Positions 18,174 to 26,189 of a DNA stretch of 64,000 bases are shown here, piece after piece (position 1 is the first letter of the stretch; each line of letters begins with the position of its first letter). The stretch is from assembly GCA_965212195.1 (NCBI GenBank), contig CBDBUW010000010.1:248001-312000 (forward strand), given 5' to 3'. Position numbers and translations under genes: made by a program. The notes under the pieces are model-generated. The model made no database searches. It was not told the DNA's origin and was given only the letters and a program-made list of their open reading frames with translations. Source of the DNA: JAJCYK01 sp965212195. GTDB lineage: Bacteria > Bacteroidota > Bacteroidia > Cytophagales > Cyclobacteriaceae.

Positions 18174-19012
18174 TATAGTAGCTCTTTTAATGGAAAAACC
18201 TGATCCACGCGCACCCCTTTTTCCGTGTGCTTAAGGGTACAACATTCCGCCTCAGGATCATGCTCAAAAAACAAAACATAGCCTTCATCCGCTGCCTTTT
18301 GCAAGAATGCCTGTTTTTCCCGGAAGGTCAGCAGAGGACGGGTGTCGTAAGCCATTACATAAGGCAAGGGTACATGTCCCCGGGAAGGCAACAGATCCGC
18401 CACATATACCAATGTGTGCTCCTTATAGCGGATCTTGGGCAGCATCTGTTTGTCGGTATGGCCGTCAACCGTGATAATATCGAAGATGTCCCAGGAATCC
18501 GCTTCCAGGTCTACCCAGTTCAGCTGTCCGCTCTCTTCAATGGGAATAATGTTCTCTTTGAGGAAGCTGGCCTTCTCCCGGGGATTGGGGGCGGTGGCCC
18601 ATTGCCAGTGATCCCGGTTGGACCAATAGCGGGCATTCTTAAAGGCGGGCTCTACGCGATCCTCACCGCTACGCACCAGCGCTCCTCCACAGTGATCGAA
18701 ATGCAAGTGGGTAAGGAATACGTCGGTGATCTCGTCCATGCCAAATCCAGCGGACTCGATGGACGATTTTAAGGACTGATCGCCATGCAGGTAGTAATGA
18801 TTGAAGAACTTTTCGCTTTGCTTGTCCCCTATACCGCAGTCCACCAGCACCAAACGGGTGCCATCTTCCACCAATAGGCAGCGCATGGCCCAGGTACAAA
18901 GATTATTCTCATCCGCAGGATTAGTTTTTTGCCATAGCACTTTAGGCACTACCCCAAACATGGCTCCGCCGTCCAACTTCAAGAAACCGGTGTGAATAAC
19001 GTGTAGCTTCAT
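18173..19012 (-). CDS. MBL-fold metallohydrolase
   Basis: 279 residues of the metallo-beta-lactamase fold with the two-zinc motif TDVFLTHLHFDHCGG (HxHxDH), a later ...VDGHTDKQMLP histidine and YVADLLPSRGHVPLPYVMAYD. The opening HTGFLKLDGGAMFGVVPK and the arrangement resemble N-acyl-homoserine-lactonase-like hydrolases, but substrate cannot be assigned. The frame extends one TTG codon upstream; ATG at 19012 is the better start. First gene of the MBL-patatin-hutU operon, with a 1-base overlap to the next. Confidence 0.88.
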   Translation of the reverse strand: MKLHVIHTGFLKLDGGAMFGVVPKVLWQKTNPADENNLCTWAMRCLLVEDGTRLVLVDCGIGDKQSEKFFNHYYLHGDQSLKSSIESAGFGMDEITDVFLTHLHFDHCGGALVRSGEDRVEPAFKNARYWSNRDHWQWATAPNPREKASFLKENIIPIEESGQLNWVDLEADSWDIFDIITVDGHTDKQMLPKIRYKEHTLVYVADLLPSRGHVPLPYVMAYDTRPLLTFREKQAFLQKAADEGYVLFFEHDPEAECCTLKHTEKGVRVDQVFPLKELL

Positions 19013-19159
19013 CAATTAAGTTTTCCCGTAAGCTAAGCGTTCTCCAGCAACTAGAAAACCCTTTGTTCAAGATAAATAAGGCCCATTTGATAATTTGTGC
19101 CCGTGAGGAGAAAATTGTAATTTCCAATGACTCATCCATCAACCCCGCATAGGCTGCTT

Positions 19160-20089
19160 ATGAAAACACTACCACACTCTACCCTGCTTTTACTATTAGG
19201 CCTGATGATCTACGGTTGTACCTCCCCACAACCAGCCCCCACTATGACAGACCAGCCACAATCACAACTACAACCACAACCCTTATACACGGCAGAGTTC
19301 GGCATTCAGCCCTACTCTTTCCGCCACAGTTTTCCCAATGGCATCGCCGAAACACTGGATACCATAAAGGAAATGGGGTTCACCCAAATTGAAGGTAAAT
19401 GGATGGACTTTGACCCTGTTGAATACTTGCAACTTTGCCGTGAACGAGGACTCAGCATCCCTTCCATGGACGCCGGGTACGAACGACTGGTAGACAGTAC
19501 CGAAAAAGTGATTGAGGAAGCAAAAATCTATGGATCCAAGTACGTAATGTGCGCCTGGATCCCCCACGAGGTAGGAAAATTCAGCTTACAGGATATGGAT
19601 AAGGCCATTGCCGATTTTAACCGGGTGGGCAAAGTGCTGCACCAACATGACCTTACTCTTAGTTATCATACCCACGGTTATGAAATGAAACCCTATAAAG
19701 AGGGTACGGAAGAGGGCACGGAAGACGGCACCTTGCTGGATTATATGATGGCGAAAACCGATCCCCGTTACGTTACCTTTCAGATGGATATCTTCTGGAT
19801 ACATTTCGGTGGCGGAGACCCGGTGGCCTTGCTCAAAAAATATGCGGATCGATGGAAAATGTTGCATGTCAAAGACATGAGGCACGGGATTGAAAAGAAC
19901 CTTACAGGCCTTACAGATCCTCAAAACGACGTGACCCTGGGCACCGGGCAAGTGGACGTGGAGGAAGTTTTACGCACCGCCAAGGAAATCGGCATAGAGT
20001 ATTACTTTATCGAAGACGAAAGCGATCGTATCATCACCCAGATCCCCGCCAGTATTGAATACATGAAGAGTTTGACAGTTAACAATTAA
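19160..20089 (+). CDS. Sugar phosphate isomerase/epimerase-like lipoprotein
   Basis: About 309 residues. The N-terminus is a lipoprotein signal (MKTLPHSTLLLLLGLMIYGC, cysteine in the lipobox), so the enzyme is probably exported and lipid-anchored. The remainder is an AP-endonuclease-2-type TIM barrel (GIQPYSFRHSFPNGIAETLDTIKEMGF, YHTHGYEMKPY, FQMDIFWIHFGGGDPVALL, MLHVKDMRHG), with the usual metal-binding His/Glu/Asp positions. Likely a sugar or inositol isomerase/epimerase; substrate unknown. An upstream in-frame ATG at 19127 would bury the signal peptide, so 19160 is chosen. Convergent with accA. Confidence 0.85.
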   Translation: MKTLPHSTLLLLLGLMIYGCTSPQPAPTMTDQPQSQLQPQPLYTAEFGIQPYSFRHSFPNGIAETLDTIKEMGFTQIEGKWMDFDPVEYLQLCRERGLSIPSMDAGYERLVDSTEKVIEEAKIYGSKYVMCAWIPHEVGKFSLQDMDKAIADFNRVGKVLHQHDLTLSYHTHGYEMKPYKEGTEEGTEDGTLLDYMMAKTDPRYVTFQMDIFWIHFGGGDPVALLKKYADRWKMLHVKDMRHGIEKNLTGLTDPQNDVTLGTGQVDVEEVLRTAKEIGIEYYFIEDESDRIITQIPASIEYMKSLTVNN

Positions 20090-20114
20090 CATAGTAATGG
20101 CAATGGGCAATTAC

Positions 20115-21059
20115 CTACTGCACCACTCCCATGGAAGTGAATTTCTCAATGCGACTGCTGATACGCTGCTGGGGGGTGAGTTGCTCCAGTTCGTCCAGGA
20201 TTTTGAAAATACGCCTTTTAATGGTGCGCACCATTAATGGGATGTCGGTGTGGGCTCCGCCTACCGGTTCCTTGATGATTCCATCGATAAGCCTGCTTTT
20301 CAGCATGTCCTGGGCGGTAGGTTTAAGCGCTTCTGCGGCTTGTTCTTTATAATCCCAGCTGCGCCAGAGAATAGAAGAACAGGATTCCGGTGAGATCACC
20401 GAATACCAGGTGTTCTCCAGCATCAGCACCCGGTCGCCGATGGCAATGCCTAAAGCACCTCCGGAGGCTCCTTCGCCGATGATGATACAGATCACCGGTA
20501 CCTTTAATCGGAACATGCGTTGGATGTTACGGGCAATAGCCTCACCCTGTCCTCTCTCTTCGGCCTCCAGGCCTGGATAGGCTCCGGGAGTGTCGATCAG
20601 GGTAACAACGGGCTTGTTGAATTTTTCAGCCAGACGCATAAGGCGCAGGGCTTTGCGATAGCCTTCGGGGTTGGCCATTCCGAAATTGCGCATTTGGCGC
20701 TGTTTGGTATTGCGGCCTTTCTGCTGTCCTACAAACATAATGGTGCGGCCGTCTACCTTGCCAAAACCACCAATCATAGCCTTGTCGTCCTTTACATTAC
20801 GATCGCCATGTAGTTCAATGAAGTCATCGCACAGATGGTTGATATAATCCAGGGTATAGGGTCGATCGGCGTGACGCGAGAGTTGCACTCGCTGCCAGCG
20901 GGTCAGGTTACTGAAGGTTTCCTGCTTAAGTTCTTTGATCTTATCTTCCAGGGATTTGACGGCTTCGCTGACATCGACATCACTTATCGAGGCCAAATCC
21001 TTCATATCCGCCAGCTTGGCTTCCAGTTCTGCTATCGGTTTCTCAAATTCCAAGAGCAT
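20115..21059 (-). CDS. accA: Acetyl-CoA carboxylase carboxyltransferase subunit alpha
   Basis: 314 residues, full-length AccA. The coiled N-terminal region (MLLEFEKPIAELEAKLADM) is followed by QLSRHADRPYTLDYI, VGQQKGRNTKQRQMRNFGMANPEGYRKALRL, DTPGAYPGLEAEERGQGEAIA and GEGASGGALGIAIGD. With AccD it moves the carboxyl group from biotin to acetyl-CoA, giving malonyl-CoA for fatty-acid synthesis. Monocistronic here, just before the tRNA-Asp on the other strand. Confidence 0.96.
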   Translation of the reverse strand: MLLEFEKPIAELEAKLADMKDLASISDVDVSEAVKSLEDKIKELKQETFSNLTRWQRVQLSRHADRPYTLDYINHLCDDFIELHGDRNVKDDKAMIGGFGKVDGRTIMFVGQQKGRNTKQRQMRNFGMANPEGYRKALRLMRLAEKFNKPVVTLIDTPGAYPGLEAEERGQGEAIARNIQRMFRLKVPVICIIIGEGASGGALGIAIGDRVLMLENTWYSVISPESCSSILWRSWDYKEQAAEALKPTAQDMLKSRLIDGIIKEPVGGAHTDIPLMVRTIKRRIFKILDELEQLTPQQRISSRIEKFTSMGVVQ

Positions 21060-21154
21060 GGATATTTATTTCGGCTACAAATTTAGAACTAATATCCTTT
21101 TTACCTACGGGATTCTATTATTAGATAACGAAATTAAATATTTTGACAGCATAG

Positions 21155-21186
21155 GTTGCATAAAATAATTTATGCCCATACATTTG
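21155..21186 (+). promoter_or_regulatory. Bacteroidota-type sigma promoter for tRNA-Asp
   Basis: A -33-like GTTG (21155-21158) is 20 bases before a perfect -7 element TACATTTG (21179-21186), the TAnnTTTG consensus of the Bacteroidota housekeeping sigma factor. It is about 110 bases before the tRNA on the same strand and is the only good match in the interval. Confidence 0.5.
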
Positions 21187-21296
21187 CAGTCACTTTTTGA
21201 GTCAAATGGACTCAAAATAATTACGAAAGACGAATTACGAAAGACGAATTACTTCCCAACTCATCATTCATAATTCATCCTTCATAATGCTATTCT

Positions 21297-21370
21297 GGTC
21301 TGGTAGTTCAGTTGGTTAGAATGCCTGCCTGTCACGCAGGAGGTCGCGAGTTCGAGTCTCGTCCAGACCG
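21297..21370 (+). tRNA. tRNA-Asp (GTC)
   Basis: 74 bases with all four arms: acceptor GGTCTGG/CCAGACC, anticodon stem CCTGC/GCAGG with loop CTGTCAC (anticodon GTC, 21331-21333), T-arm GCGAG-TTCGAGT-CTCGT and discriminator G. CCA is not encoded. It is intact although it is the insertion site of the element that follows: the 21 bases from its anticodon arm are repeated 35.9 kb downstream. A terminator follows at 21381. Confidence 0.97.
21325..21345 (+). other. attL core (left end of the tRNA-Asp element)
   Basis: 21 bases covering the anticodon stem-loop and the first part of the extra loop of tRNA-Asp, identical and in the same direction at 57271-57291. Tyrosine integrases often cross over in the anticodon arm of a tRNA, and the incoming element restores the 3' half, which is what is seen. 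Confidence 0.75.
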
Positions 21371-21380
21371 CTTGAAAATG

Positions 21381-21417
21381 AAGCAGTTACGATGTTAAAA
21401 TTGTAACTGCTTTTTTA
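21381..21417 (+). terminator. Terminator after tRNA-Asp
   Basis: Perfect 10-bp stem AAGCAGTTAC (21381-21390) / GTAACTGCTT (21403-21412) with a 12-base loop, followed by a T tract. It begins 11 bases after the tRNA and lies inside the island, so it would have come with the element's attP arm. Confidence 0.9.
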
Positions 21418-21437
21418 TTTGCATGCCATTTGCATGC
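21418..21437. promoter_or_regulatory. Candidate left arm-type integrase sites
   Basis: Two exact copies of TTTGCATGC (21418-21426 and 21429-21437), starts 11 bases apart, 73 bases from the left core. A matching pair (TTTGCATGC, ATTGCATGC, starts 10 apart) lies 102 bases inside the right core. Spacing of about one helix turn fits cooperative binding of an integrase arm domain. Confidence 0.5.
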
Positions 21438-21508
21438 GGATGGAGAGAAATTAATTTTACGAATTTCCATGGATTCCAATGTTGTTGGTCCATATAGGGC
21501 TGGCGGTT

Positions 21509-21572
21509 GATGATTAAGGCTTTGGATGATTAAGGCTTTGGATGATTAAGGCTTTGGATGATTAAGGCTTTG
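21509..21572. repeat. 16-bp tandem repeat, four perfect copies
   Basis: GATGATTAAGGCTTTG repeated four times without a mismatch and without spacers. Its length is not a multiple of three and it is not in a gene. Perfect identity suggests recent slippage expansion. Confidence 0.95.
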
Positions 21573-21845
21573 GGAATACCCTTTTCCACTTTAAGGGAAG
21601 TATAAAATAGTAACGAAATGTATTCAGCGATAAGTCTACTTAGAAAACTGAACTACTTAAGAGAATAGCCACGTGATTAAGTTGTAAAACCCTACGCGAG
21701 TTCAATCATTAATTGACGAATTTTTCTTATCTTAAGAATTCAAATACCTTGCTCATCCCATAAGATGAATTTAGCCTTGGTAGAAACTTCTTTGGTTTCT
21801 AGTAATTGTCATTTAATATCTCGTGTAACTAGATTTAAAAGATAG

Positions 21846-22994
21846 GTGGCACTTGTATTCGAAAATAATTCGGCTGGTCCCAAAACCCACGTTTTTATTA
21901 TCGGTGTTGGTGGTTATCCCTTTTTATCAGGAGGTACCCATGAACCTGCCCAATTGAATAGCCAGGTGCAGATGTTAGGACAATTGACCTCGCCACCACG
22001 ATCAGCTTTGGCTTTTCGCGATTTCATTTTGGAGCTTGAACAAGGTAACGATATGCAACTGGCCCAGCCTTTGGGTTCTATTGAATTTTTGGTATCTCCT
22101 TCTCCGACCGAACCTGACGCGGGATCTCCCGGTGAGGCTTTTGAAGATCCAACCTTCGCGAACATTTCTCAAAGATATAACGAATGGAGAGCACTATGCG
22201 ACCAGGATCCGGACAATGTTGCCGTATTCTTTTTCAGCGGCCATGGGGTAGAAAAGAATGATCACTATATATTGCCTTCAGACTTTGGCAGTAACGAGGT
22301 TAATCCTTGGCTCAGCAGTATTGGTTTTGATAAAACAAGGAGAGGTTTCCACCAGTGTTCGGCTAAAACACAATGCTTTTTTATAGATTCATGCAGGCAA
22401 ATTACCGCCGACATGTTGCAGCAGGACCTTCCCGAAATTCACATTGAAAACCCAAATTTTTTCGCTAAAGATTGTGAACACGATCTTACCGTGAAGGCCG
22501 CAGCACATAATGAGCAAGCTTTTGGTCCTCCTAATGAACCTTCATATTTTACACAGGCCGTTATCAGGGCACTAAGCGGAGATGCCGCCACGAAGGATGC
22601 CGGTCAGTGGACCGTGAATAGTTCTGAGATCTCAACAAAGAAGATCACGAATATCCTCAACTTCGTGAAACAGGATCAGGGTGATAAGCAACGGGCTAAA
22701 TCGCAAACAGGTGGCGGAACGACCTTGGTCATTCATAATGGTATTCCACTTTCGCATCTCACCATTTCATGCAACCCTGAAGTTGCAAATGCAGAGGCCC
22801 TTTTGAGCTATGTGAATATAGACACTCAGGCAAATGACACACGGAACCAGTCCTCTGCGAATCCATGGGAATTGGATGTCCCGGCTGGAATCTATGTTTT
22901 ATCGGCCCAATTCAACAACAACAATTTCAATAATGGAAACGAAAATGTTTCAGTAGAACCGCCCTCTGCAAGGGCAAGAATCCCTGTTCAATAA
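21846..22994 (+). CDS. Caspase-like cysteine peptidase (C14 type)
   Basis: 382 residues. N-terminal caspase-like domain: strand THVFIIGVGGYPFL, catalytic histidine H133 in VAVFFFSGHGVEK, catalytic cysteine C183 in QCFFIDSCRQI, and AFGPPNEPSYFTQAVIRAL later in the domain. Residues ~280-382 are a beta-rich tail (LTISCNPEVANAEALLSYV). Prokaryotic caspase-like enzymes commonly act as triggered effectors in conflict systems. The start is GTG at 21846, right after an in-frame TAG. The next gene begins at the base after its stop (TAAATG), so both are made together. Substrate and trigger unknown. Confidence 0.85.
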   Translation: MALVFENNSAGPKTHVFIIGVGGYPFLSGGTHEPAQLNSQVQMLGQLTSPPRSALAFRDFILELEQGNDMQLAQPLGSIEFLVSPSPTEPDAGSPGEAFEDPTFANISQRYNEWRALCDQDPDNVAVFFFSGHGVEKNDHYILPSDFGSNEVNPWLSSIGFDKTRRGFHQCSAKTQCFFIDSCRQITADMLQQDLPEIHIENPNFFAKDCEHDLTVKAAAHNEQAFGPPNEPSYFTQAVIRALSGDAATKDAGQWTVNSSEISTKKITNILNFVKQDQGDKQRAKSQTGGGTTLVIHNGIPLSHLTISCNPEVANAEALLSYVNIDTQANDTRNQSSANPWELDVPAGIYVLSAQFNNNNFNNGNENVSVEPPSARARIPVQ

Positions 22995-24407
22995 ATGGCA
23001 ACACTCGATATAAACATATGGACACATAGCTGGGAATCTGAGCAAATTCCAAAGAAACTCTATGTTCTTGATAGCAAATTTGATAAGGTATTGAAAGTTT
23101 GGTTGCGCAACAGTGAAAATCAGAGATCTGTAGATGTTAATGCTGGATATTATATCATAAAGCTGATCCTTCCTTCCGGAGAAGAATTCAAGGAGGTCGT
23201 CCAGGCCAATGAAGGCCAGGTGAATAAAGTTGAATTTGATCTTTCGAGATTAAGCCCTCACGAATCTCATGCCTGGGCCTATGCTCAGAAATCTATTGTC
23301 AAAACGCCTGACTCAAAACTCGTAGACAAGCGCTATCAGGGTGCTTGGATCAGGCTCTGGGTGCGGAAAAGAAACAAATGGCAAATCGATTCCCTGCACA
23401 CGCTTGGTCAAAGTGCATGGTATGAGGATGCTGTGAGTTATGATCTTAATGTTGACGAAGGCATGCATTATATCCAGGTTGGTGGACCCAATATACCTTG
23501 GCGATTCATTGCCCTTCCACCTTACGATAACCTCAAATGCCTGATAAAACCAAACAAAGGTCCTGTTAAGGTTGTACATCCTTTGGAAATTGTGATCACC
23601 ACACCAAACTGGGCGGCAGAGACCTTACTCAATTTTTTGAGTGATCACTCCACCTCTCAGATGGAGGACTTCTACAAGGATTCCTATTTGAACGGAGCTT
23701 CAGCAGAAGACCTCTTAAGGAGCAAATTGAAAGATCCAACCGCAGCAGCTATAGGCGCTTATTATTTGTTGCGTATGGAGGATTTCGAAAGGTTGCATGA
23801 TTGGTCGCGAAATTTGGCGAATTGGGTGAAATGGATGCCGGATGGATGTATCATCTGGGCTTGGCAGCTTATCAAGGATGGAAGGCGATCAGGCGATGTT
23901 GATATAAGAGAAATTCGTAAGCATTTATTGGAAGCCCGGAAACGAGGTCTACCCATTTATACAGAAGGATTGAATCTGTTATGGGAAGGACTGAAAATGC
24001 TGTACTACACAGATAAAGGTGATGAGGAGGTTAAAGAGGCAAAGAAATGGCTTCAAAAGTATATTGAAGCTGCAGACCTCGGTGAACCTCTAACCACCTT
24101 TAATGGATCCCGTCCTGAAAGACCTAATAAGCGTTCACGAAAAGGCACGCCAAGTGATCTTTCCAGTTTAAAATACATTTATGATGTAGAATTGTCCAAA
24201 CATTTGGAACGAATGGGTGTTAAACCGGGTGAAGTTGTGACCATAGAATCAGATGCCGAGGACAAGGAGTTTGTTCTTGAAGAGTCAGGTAAGTTAAAAT
24301 CGCTTTCAGGTTCAGCGGCTCCAAAATACTTCCGTGAAATAGCGCAGTATGGTGACCTGAATACGCGCAGAATTGAAAAGATCGATTTGAAGGGAAAATC
24401 AATTTGA
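22995..24407 (+). CDS. Partner protein of the caspase-like peptidase, unknown family
   Basis: 470 residues, no signal peptide or membrane segment. The first ~90 residues are beta-rich like a carboxypeptidase-regulatory fold (VDVNAGYYIIKLILPSGEEFKEVV). Residues ~215-390 are helical and tryptophan-rich (AAAIGAYYLLRMEDFERLHDWSRNLANWVKWMPDG, ARKRGLPIYTEGLNLLWEGLKML). I recall similar helical segments in proteins coupled to bacterial caspases, but cannot name a family. Immediate coupling to the caspase gene (no spacer) suggests a substrate, inhibitor or sensor of the protease. Confidence 0.7.
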   Translation: MATLDINIWTHSWESEQIPKKLYVLDSKFDKVLKVWLRNSENQRSVDVNAGYYIIKLILPSGEEFKEVVQANEGQVNKVEFDLSRLSPHESHAWAYAQKSIVKTPDSKLVDKRYQGAWIRLWVRKRNKWQIDSLHTLGQSAWYEDAVSYDLNVDEGMHYIQVGGPNIPWRFIALPPYDNLKCLIKPNKGPVKVVHPLEIVITTPNWAAETLLNFLSDHSTSQMEDFYKDSYLNGASAEDLLRSKLKDPTAAAIGAYYLLRMEDFERLHDWSRNLANWVKWMPDGCIIWAWQLIKDGRRSGDVDIREIRKHLLEARKRGLPIYTEGLNLLWEGLKMLYYTDKGDEEVKEAKKWLQKYIEAADLGEPLTTFNGSRPERPNKRSRKGTPSDLSSLKYIYDVELSKHLERMGVKPGEVVTIESDAEDKEFVLEESGKLKSLSGSAAPKYFREIAQYGDLNTRRIEKIDLKGKSI

Positions 24408-24511
24408 AATGAAAAACCAAAAATTTCCAAAAAAATATTGGTGATATTTACGATACCCTCAAAAAAAGACAAAAATCTCTTTTCAAATACCAAACGACCA
24501 GGTAAAAAAAA

Positions 24512-25582
24512 ATGATCCATCTTAAATTCCTTCCAGCCCGATTTGGCGATTGTATTTGGATAGAATATGGTGATGACCAGAAGACACATCGCATCTTGAT
24601 AGACGGTGGTACCGCTGGAACCCGTCATGACATCAAAAAATTACTCAATGCACTTCCTGAAAATGAACGGAAACTTGAATTGCTCGTGGTCACGCATATT
24701 GATCGTGATCATATTGAAGGCATTTTAAAGATGTTTGAGGAAAAGGACGAATTACCCTTCGAAATTGACGATTTCTGGTTTAACAGTTGGAACCATCTTC
24801 CACAAAACAACGAAGACGAACATTTTGGTGCTGTGCAGGGGGAAAGATTGACGGTGCAGATTCTCAAGCATCAATTGAATTGGAATAAGAAATTCAATGG
24901 GAAAGCAATCGTTGTAGAAAATGACGAGCTTCCTAAAGTTGAATTACCCGGTGGCATGAAATTAACCATTCTTTCTCCGGCACCGGAGCACCTTGCAGAG
25001 CTTAAAGACAAATGGGAAGAAGAGGTTCTAGATGCAAATCTGAATCCGGGATTCTCCTTGGCACCCAACGATGAAGAGGAGGAAGATGAGCAGTTCGGTG
25101 TTCCTGAAATCCCTGATGTCAATGCTTTGGTACAAGAAGAATTTCATGAAGATGAAGCAGCGGGAAATGGTAGCAGCATTGCATTCCTGGCCGAATTCAA
25201 CGAAAAAAAGATCCTGTTTTGCGGTGACGCCTTCCCAACCCAGTTAGTTAAGGCCCTGGATATCATTAGCCCTGATGAAAAACTCAAGTTGGATCTTTTC
25301 AAAGTATCGCATCATGCAAGTTCGCATAATACAAGCCAGGAACTCCTGGATAAGGTAGATTGCAAGAATTTTGTGATTTCCACTAATGGTTCCATATTCA
25401 AACATCCTAAAGCGGTCACCATTTCCAGGATTATTAAGTCTACCGAAAACGCAAACCTGATCTTTAATTATAAATCGGCAGTCAATAAAATTTGGGCGCT
25501 GCCCTCCCTGATTAATGAATTTAATTACACCGCTGTTTATCCGGAAGAGAATGGTAAGCCAGTGAAGGTTGATATTATTTGA
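24512..25582 (+). CDS. ComEC/Rec2-type MBL-fold hydrolase
   Basis: 356 residues. It opens LKFLPARFGDCIWIEYG...HRILIDGGTAGT, then the zinc motif VTHIDRDHIEGIL (H62, D64, D66, H67) and, near the C-terminus, FKVSHHASSHNTSQELLDKV, the pattern of the stand-alone ComEC-like MBL group. An acidic insert (DEEEEDEQFG) sits between about residues 185 and 200. Members are nucleases or phosphodiesterases of uncertain substrate and often neighbour defence genes. No membrane segments, so not a DNA-uptake channel. It lies 104 bases after the 470-residue gene and is probably in the same operon. Confidence 0.85.
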   Translation: MIHLKFLPARFGDCIWIEYGDDQKTHRILIDGGTAGTRHDIKKLLNALPENERKLELLVVTHIDRDHIEGILKMFEEKDELPFEIDDFWFNSWNHLPQNNEDEHFGAVQGERLTVQILKHQLNWNKKFNGKAIVVENDELPKVELPGGMKLTILSPAPEHLAELKDKWEEEVLDANLNPGFSLAPNDEEEEDEQFGVPEIPDVNALVQEEFHEDEAAGNGSSIAFLAEFNEKKILFCGDAFPTQLVKALDIISPDEKLKLDLFKVSHHASSHNTSQELLDKVDCKNFVISTNGSIFKHPKAVTISRIIKSTENANLIFNYKSAVNKIWALPSLINEFNYTAVYPEENGKPVKVDII

Positions 25583-25632
25583 TTGAATAGCTTGTAGATT
25601 ATTTTGGTAATCGTTTAAACATTTTCAACACT

Positions 25633-26172
25633 TTGATTTCATTTCAGAAATATAAAAAAGCAAAATTTCCGAGGCAAAACTCTCCACTATCGGCACCTAG
25701 GGTTCGTAAGAATTCCTCAAATAATTTTTTAGATGGCTTAGCCGGCTCCTTAACAGTCGACCCTCTAGTTGATGCACAGGAACAGCCGATGAGTGTCTTC
25801 ATAAATGCCCATAATGCTGAAAGACCACTTTCGCTAGATCCCTATTTAGATCTTCTTCAGAATATTTTTGGTTATAGTTACAACGATGACACCCATGAGG
25901 TTTTTATTGAACCTCTTAATGATGGAGTTGTCAATATCGCGAATTCGGCAATTGAGTTGTTCGGACTGAATAGAAAAGAGCTTCTGGAGGCCAGATATCT
26001 TGGATTAATTCAACATCGCTTTGTGAGACAGGTTTTAGACGCAGCGCCTAATGCTGCTGTAGCGCAAGCCTCTCGGATCATGATTCGATCAAATTTTCTC
26101 GATCCGAAAATTGAGTTTTGCGGCATGTATCATTTTTATGAGGGCCGGCCAATTGATCCTATACCTCAATAA
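25633..26172 (+). CDS. Small hypothetical protein of the caspase/patatin module
   Basis: 179 residues without a recognised domain. It has a basic N-terminus (FQKYKKAKFPRQNSPLSAPRVRKN), then a mixed region with FGYSYNDDTHEVFIEPLNDGVVNIANSAIELFGLNRKELLEARYLG and a helical NAAVAQASRIMIRSNFL. Start is TTG at 25633; there is no ATG near. It lies 50 bases after the MBL gene and 17 before the patatin gene on the same strand, so it belongs to that transcript. Function unknown. Confidence 0.6.
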   Translation: MISFQKYKKAKFPRQNSPLSAPRVRKNSSNNFLDGLAGSLTVDPLVDAQEQPMSVFINAHNAERPLSLDPYLDLLQNIFGYSYNDDTHEVFIEPLNDGVVNIANSAIELFGLNRKELLEARYLGLIQHRFVRQVLDAAPNAAVAQASRIMIRSNFLDPKIEFCGMYHFYEGRPIDPIPQ

Positions 26173-26189
26173 AACTTAAAAATCTTGCT

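Larger units (their letters stand above)
21371..21845. other. Gene-free left end of the island
   Basis: 475 bases between the tRNA and the caspase gene. It contains the tRNA terminator, the TTTGCATGC pair and a 16-base tandem repeat, all listed separately. 21573-21845 is AT-rich and must hold the promoter of the caspase module, but no clear TAnnTTTG element is convincing. Confidence 0.6.

Noticed and set aside
21225..21254. Duplicated ACGAAAGACGAATT before the tRNA
   Set aside because: A short two-copy repeat in AT-rich DNA outside the island; no evidence for function.
21509..21572. CRISPR array
   Set aside because: The repeats are 16 bases with no spacers, and there are no cas genes.
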